Shown here: positions 6,290-8,626 of the stretch, in pieces | How the letters are laid out: every line of letters starts with the position of its first letter | How positions within the stretch are numbered: position 1 is the first letter of the stretch | Source of the DNA: Cryomorphaceae bacterium | GTDB taxonomy: Bacteria > Bacteroidota > Bacteroidia > Flavobacteriales > Schleiferiaceae | Assembly (NCBI GenBank): GCA_003445735.1 | Contig: DMCR01000125.1 | Location: 1-8,626 of the forward strand | Reading direction: 5' to 3' | DNA length: 8,626 bases | Notes under the pieces: model-generated | The model's database searches: none | Seen by the model: only the letters and a program-made list of their open reading frames with translations | What the model was told of the DNA's origin: nothing | Made by a program: the position numbers and the translations under genes

Positions 6290-7729
6290 ATGAAAATTCA
6301 GAATTATATCGGTGGTAAATTCCTTGAACCCGCTAACGGCCAAACCCTTACCAATAACAACCCAGCCACAGGCGAAGCCTATGGCACCATACCTCGATCG
6401 GACTCGAAAGACGTGGAGTTGGCGGTGAAGGCCGCTCGAGAGGCATTCCCGGGGTGGAGCGGTTTATCAGCCGCCGAGCGAAGCCATTGGATGTTGAAAG
6501 TGGCCGATGAAATTGAAGCGAGATTGGACGATCTAGCCATGGCTGAGAGTGTGGATAATGGGAAGCCATTGAAATTGGCCCAAACTGTAGACATCCCTCG
6601 TGCGAGGGATAATTTCAGATTTTACGCGACCGCTATTTTGCACGATGTATACGAAACGCACGACATGGGTACGAACGGATTCAACTATACGTTGCGCCAA
6701 CCTATTGGGGTGGCGGGCTGTATTTCTCCATGGAATTTGCCTTTGTACTTGTTTACTTGGAAGATTGCCCCGGCCTTAGCTGCGGGCAATACAGTGGTGG
6801 CCAAGCCTTCAGAAGTTACGCCGGCTACGGCGTATTTGCTTTGTAAGATCTTGGACGATGTGGGCTTCCCTAAGGGTGTACTGAACATTGTACACGGATT
6901 AGGTGGCGAGGTGGGAGCAGCCATAGTGGAGCATCCGAACACGCCAGTCATTTCTTTTACAGGAGGTACGGCTACAGGGAAGGCCATCTCGGCGGTGGCG
7001 GCACCGATGTTTAAGAAACTCAGTTTGGAACTAGGCGGGAAGAATGCCAACCTTGTGTTTGCCGATTGTGATTTTGAAGAAGCGGTAAATACAAGTGTGC
7101 GTGCAGCCTTTGCCAATCAAGGGCAGATTTGTTTGTGCGGATCGCGCATTTACGTGCAGCGACCTATATATGAGAAATTCAAAGCGGCCTTTTTGGAGCG
7201 CATAAAGGGATTGACCGTTGGCGATCCGCTGGAGGCCGGCACAAGAACGGGGGCTGTGGTCAGCAAAGATCATTTCGAAAAGGTGCTTTCGTATATCAAT
7301 GTGGCGCTGGATGAAGGCGGGACGTTGCTGACGGGTGGTAAACCAGTGAAATTAATAGGGCGCTGTGAAAATGGGTTCTTTATTGAGCCGACTGTATTTG
7401 AGGATTTACCTGCGAGCTGCCGCACCAATCAAGAAGAGATTTTTGGTCCTGTGGTGACTTTGACTCCTTTTGATACGGAGGAGGAGGCTTTGGCGATGGC
7501 CAATGGTACGGCCTATGGATTGGCCGCGACAGTGTGGACGACGAATCTTAAGGTAGCGCACCGGGTGGCCTCTAAACTCCAGGCAGGAATTATTTGGGTA
7601 AACTGTTGGCTGCTCCGCGATTTACGCACCCCATTTGGCGGCGTTAAGCAAAGTGGCGTGGGTCGTGAAGGCGGCTTCGAGGCACTGCGATTCTTCACAG
7701 AGCCTAAAAACGTTTGTATAAAACTCTAA
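6290..7729 (+). CDS. nbaE: 2-aminomuconate 6-semialdehyde dehydrogenase (ALDH8-like, 479 aa)
   Basis: This NAD-dependent aldehyde dehydrogenase oxidises 2-aminomuconate 6-semialdehyde to 2-aminomuconate; related enzymes act on 2-hydroxymuconate semialdehyde. Catalytic landmarks are Asn149 in SPWNLPLYLFTWK, Lys172 and Glu175 in AKPSE, Glu247 in LSLELGGKN, and the nucleophile Cys281 in NQGQICLCGSR. EEIFGPV is also present. Two features favour the aminomuconate-semialdehyde/ALDH8A1 group over general ALDHs: DIPRARDNFRFYA (101-113), and WVNCWLLRDLRTPFGG with Arg443. Their arginines fit the carboxylate-binding arginines of that group. I chose ATG 6290 because MKIQNYIGGKF matches the family N-terminus. 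An in-frame ATG at 6188 would add 34 residues unlike the family and would overlap the divergent dioxygenase gene. It is first in a plus-strand operon with the decarboxylase, three bases ahead of it. Confidence 0.93.
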   Translation: MKIQNYIGGKFLEPANGQTLTNNNPATGEAYGTIPRSDSKDVELAVKAAREAFPGWSGLSAAERSHWMLKVADEIEARLDDLAMAESVDNGKPLKLAQTVDIPRARDNFRFYATAILHDVYETHDMGTNGFNYTLRQPIGVAGCISPWNLPLYLFTWKIAPALAAGNTVVAKPSEVTPATAYLLCKILDDVGFPKGVLNIVHGLGGEVGAAIVEHPNTPVISFTGGTATGKAISAVAAPMFKKLSLELGGKNANLVFADCDFEEAVNTSVRAAFANQGQICLCGSRIYVQRPIYEKFKAAFLERIKGLTVGDPLEAGTRTGAVVSKDHFEKVLSYINVALDEGGTLLTGGKPVKLIGRCENGFFIEPTVFEDLPASCRTNQEEIFGPVVTLTPFDTEEEALAMANGTAYGLAATVWTTNLKVAHRVASKLQAGIIWVNCWLLRDLRTPFGGVKQSGVGREGGFEALRFFTEPKNVCIKL

Positions 7730-7732
7730 CCT

Positions 7733-8494
7733 ATGAACCATCAGAAATGGGCCAAGTTCCTGCACCATAGCGCGCGTACTCAAACCCCTCGTGCCCAATT
7801 TTCCAGTACTAAACAATACAACTTGGAAGATGCCTATGCGATACAGCATGCGCTTATTGCCGAGCGCGTGGCCGAAGGTCATCAGGTGGTAGGTGTGAAG
7901 ATGGGCTTTACTTCTGTGGCCAAAATGAAGCAGATGGGGGTCGATGATATGATCATTGGCCAATTAACTTCTGATATGAACATCTCGCCCGAACAACCCT
8001 TGCAGCGCAGCCAATGCATTCATCCGCGCGCAGAGCCAGAGATTGCTTTTAAGTTGAGCCAAGATATAGTAGGTGCCTTATCGGTGGACGAAGTGGTTAA
8101 CTACGTCGATGGCGTGGCCGCAGCGGTTGAGGTCATTGATTCGCGTTACGAAAACTTCAAATTTTCATTGGAGGATGTAGTGGCGGACAATTGCAGCTCT
8201 TGTGGTTATGCGATGGGCCCTTGGTGCAAGGTTCCTCTTGGATTGAATGGTTTAGATATGGTCCAATTCTTCGACGGCGACATCATCGCTGAAGGAAATA
8301 GCGATGCCATTCTAGACAATCCTTTTGAGGCTTTAGCGGCCGCAACACGATTGGCCAAGCAATACGGCATAGCCTTGAAAAAGGGAATGATTGTTTTTGC
8401 AGGAGCCGCAACAGCAGCCCACTTCATAGAGGGACATGCTCAAGTTGTAGTGAAGGTCGACGGCCTTGGCGAGGCCGCATTCACAGTGGTATAA
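7733..8494 (+). CDS. 4-oxalocrotonate decarboxylase-family enzyme (253 aa)
   Basis: The protein belongs to the fumarylacetoacetate-hydrolase-like family that holds 4-oxalocrotonate decarboxylases (DmpH, XylI, NbaG/AmnE) and 2-oxopent-4-enoate hydratases (MhpD). Evidence is VGVKMGFTSVAKMKQMGVDD (53-72), then HPRAEPEIAF with Glu101 and Glu103, and VEVIDSRYENFKFSLEDVVA (132-151) with Glu133. The glutamates fit the Mg ligands of the family, and Lys56 fits the conserved active-site lysine. The MGFTS and IDSRY..FKFSL..VVADN patterns favour the decarboxylase, which turns 4-oxalocrotonate into 2-oxopent-4-enoate and CO2, but a hydratase cannot be excluded. The ATG at 7733 lies three bases after the dehydrogenase stop, so the genes are cotranscribed. 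The assignment fits the pathway, although the deaminase that would supply its substrate is not in the window. Confidence 0.85.
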   Translation: MNHQKWAKFLHHSARTQTPRAQFSSTKQYNLEDAYAIQHALIAERVAEGHQVVGVKMGFTSVAKMKQMGVDDMIIGQLTSDMNISPEQPLQRSQCIHPRAEPEIAFKLSQDIVGALSVDEVVNYVDGVAAAVEVIDSRYENFKFSLEDVVADNCSSCGYAMGPWCKVPLGLNGLDMVQFFDGDIIAEGNSDAILDNPFEALAAATRLAKQYGIALKKGMIVFAGAATAAHFIEGHAQVVVKVDGLGEAAFTVV

Positions 8495-8530
8495 AAGAAA
8501 ACAAGCCACCCCGGGGTACGGAGTGGCTTG
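8491..8530 (-). terminator. Intrinsic terminator, oriented leftward
   Basis: CAAGCCAC (minus 8530-8523) and GTGGCTTG (minus 8509-8502) form a perfect 8-bp stem, extendable by two GC pairs with a bulge, around a loop that includes CCCCGGGG. On the minus strand it continues into a T-rich tail (TTTTCTTTTA, complement of 8501-8492). On the plus strand the flank after the hairpin is A-rich (ACAAAACC). The terminator is therefore built for a transcript coming from the right, although the hairpin may also protect the 3' end of the plus-strand operon, whose stop is at 8494. Confidence 0.75.
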
Positions 8531-8593
8531 CTGAACAAAACCATGTCGCGTCAAATATGAATTACTCGCTTACACTCAATTTACTGACGCACG
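8493..8593 (-). ncRNA. Candidate small RNA of about 100 nt, possibly sigma-54 dependent
   Basis: A transcript starting near 8593, twelve bases past the -12 of the sigma-54-like site, would end in the terminator at about 8493. Its first bases, GUGCGUCA (8592-8585), can pair with UGACGC-g-AC (8553-8545), giving an 8-bp stem with one bulge that closes a roughly 30-base AU-rich loop. A linker of about 14 bases (ending UUUUGUUCAG) precedes the terminator hairpin. All three minus frames entering from the right edge hit stops by 8582, so the stretch is not coding on that strand. The alternative is the 3' untranslated end of a minus-strand gene outside the window. No known RNA family was recognised. 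Confidence 0.3.
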
Positions 8594-8601
8594 ATTAATG
8601 T

Positions 8602-8620
8602 GTTACAAAGAGCGTGCCAA
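8602..8620 (-). promoter_or_regulatory. Sigma-54 (-24/-12) promoter match
   Basis: The minus strand reads TTGGCACG (8620-8613), four bases CTCT, then TTGTA (8608-8604). The sigma-54 consensus is YTGGCACG-N4-TTGCW, so every fixed position matches except T for C at -12. The predicted start is near 8593. The bases before the -24 element are all T, unlike the weaker upstream part of the consensus. An enhancer-binding site, if any, would lie beyond the window edge. Confidence 0.45.
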
Positions 8621-8626
8621 AAATTG

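Noticed and set aside
7622..7963. 113-codon open frame on the minus strand across the dehydrogenase/decarboxylase junction
   Set aside because: It is antisense to two genes with full family motifs and has no recognisable domain or start signal.
8582..8625. C-terminal end of a minus-strand protein (for example a frame ending in NTLIVRQ then stop)
   Set aside because: The ending is mildly reminiscent of secretion-tail proteins, but the preceding residues do not fit and only 14 codons are visible. It is kept as the main alternative to the small RNA.
8598..8626. ATG at 8598 opening a plus-strand frame that runs off the right edge
   Set aside because: Only nine full codons are visible, with no ribosome-binding or promoter signal, so it cannot be supported as a gene start. 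If real, it would argue against the sigma-54 site.

Overview
The window looks like chromosomal DNA of a member of the Bacteroidota, probably a Flavobacteriia-like lineage. This rests on three things. First, the genes are of Bacteroidota type: a long PurF-like protein, and a small acidic DUF2795 protein. Second, the minus-strand promoters fit the Bacteroidota form TTG-N19-TAnnTTTG, with one exact match at 2085-2114. Third, Shine-Dalgarno sequences are generally absent. I could not place the genus. No tRNA, rRNA, CRISPR array, insertion sequence or phage gene is visible.

Layout. Positions 1-1697 (minus) hold the N-terminal 565 residues of the E1 component of 2-oxoglutarate dehydrogenase (sucA), cut by the left edge. 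Positions 1791-2114 hold a self-contained small gene (DUF2795) with its own promoter and terminator. Positions 2139-4577 (minus) are a tight two-gene unit: a long PurF-like amidophosphoribosyltransferase followed by a PduO/MMAB-type cobalamin adenosyltransferase. Positions 4640-6200 (minus) and 6290-8494 (plus) are two divergent two-gene operons that share an 89-bp intergenic region. They encode 3-hydroxyanthranilate 3,4-dioxygenase plus ACMS decarboxylase on one side, and 2-aminomuconate semialdehyde dehydrogenase plus a 4-oxalocrotonate decarboxylase-family enzyme on the other.

The divergent block is the lower branch of the kynurenine route of tryptophan breakdown. 3-Hydroxyanthranilate is ring-opened to ACMS, decarboxylated to 2-aminomuconate semialdehyde, oxidised to 2-aminomuconate and, after a deamination step not encoded here, decarboxylated to 2-oxopent-4-enoate. 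ACMSD sends ACMS towards catabolism instead of quinolinate and NAD.

The most interesting unexplained structure is at the right end (about 8491-8620, minus strand). A close match to a sigma-54 promoter is followed about 100 nt later by an intrinsic terminator, and a stem-loop begins at the predicted transcription start. Together they outline a possible sigma-54-dependent small RNA, although the 3' end of a minus-strand gene lying outside the window is a real alternative.
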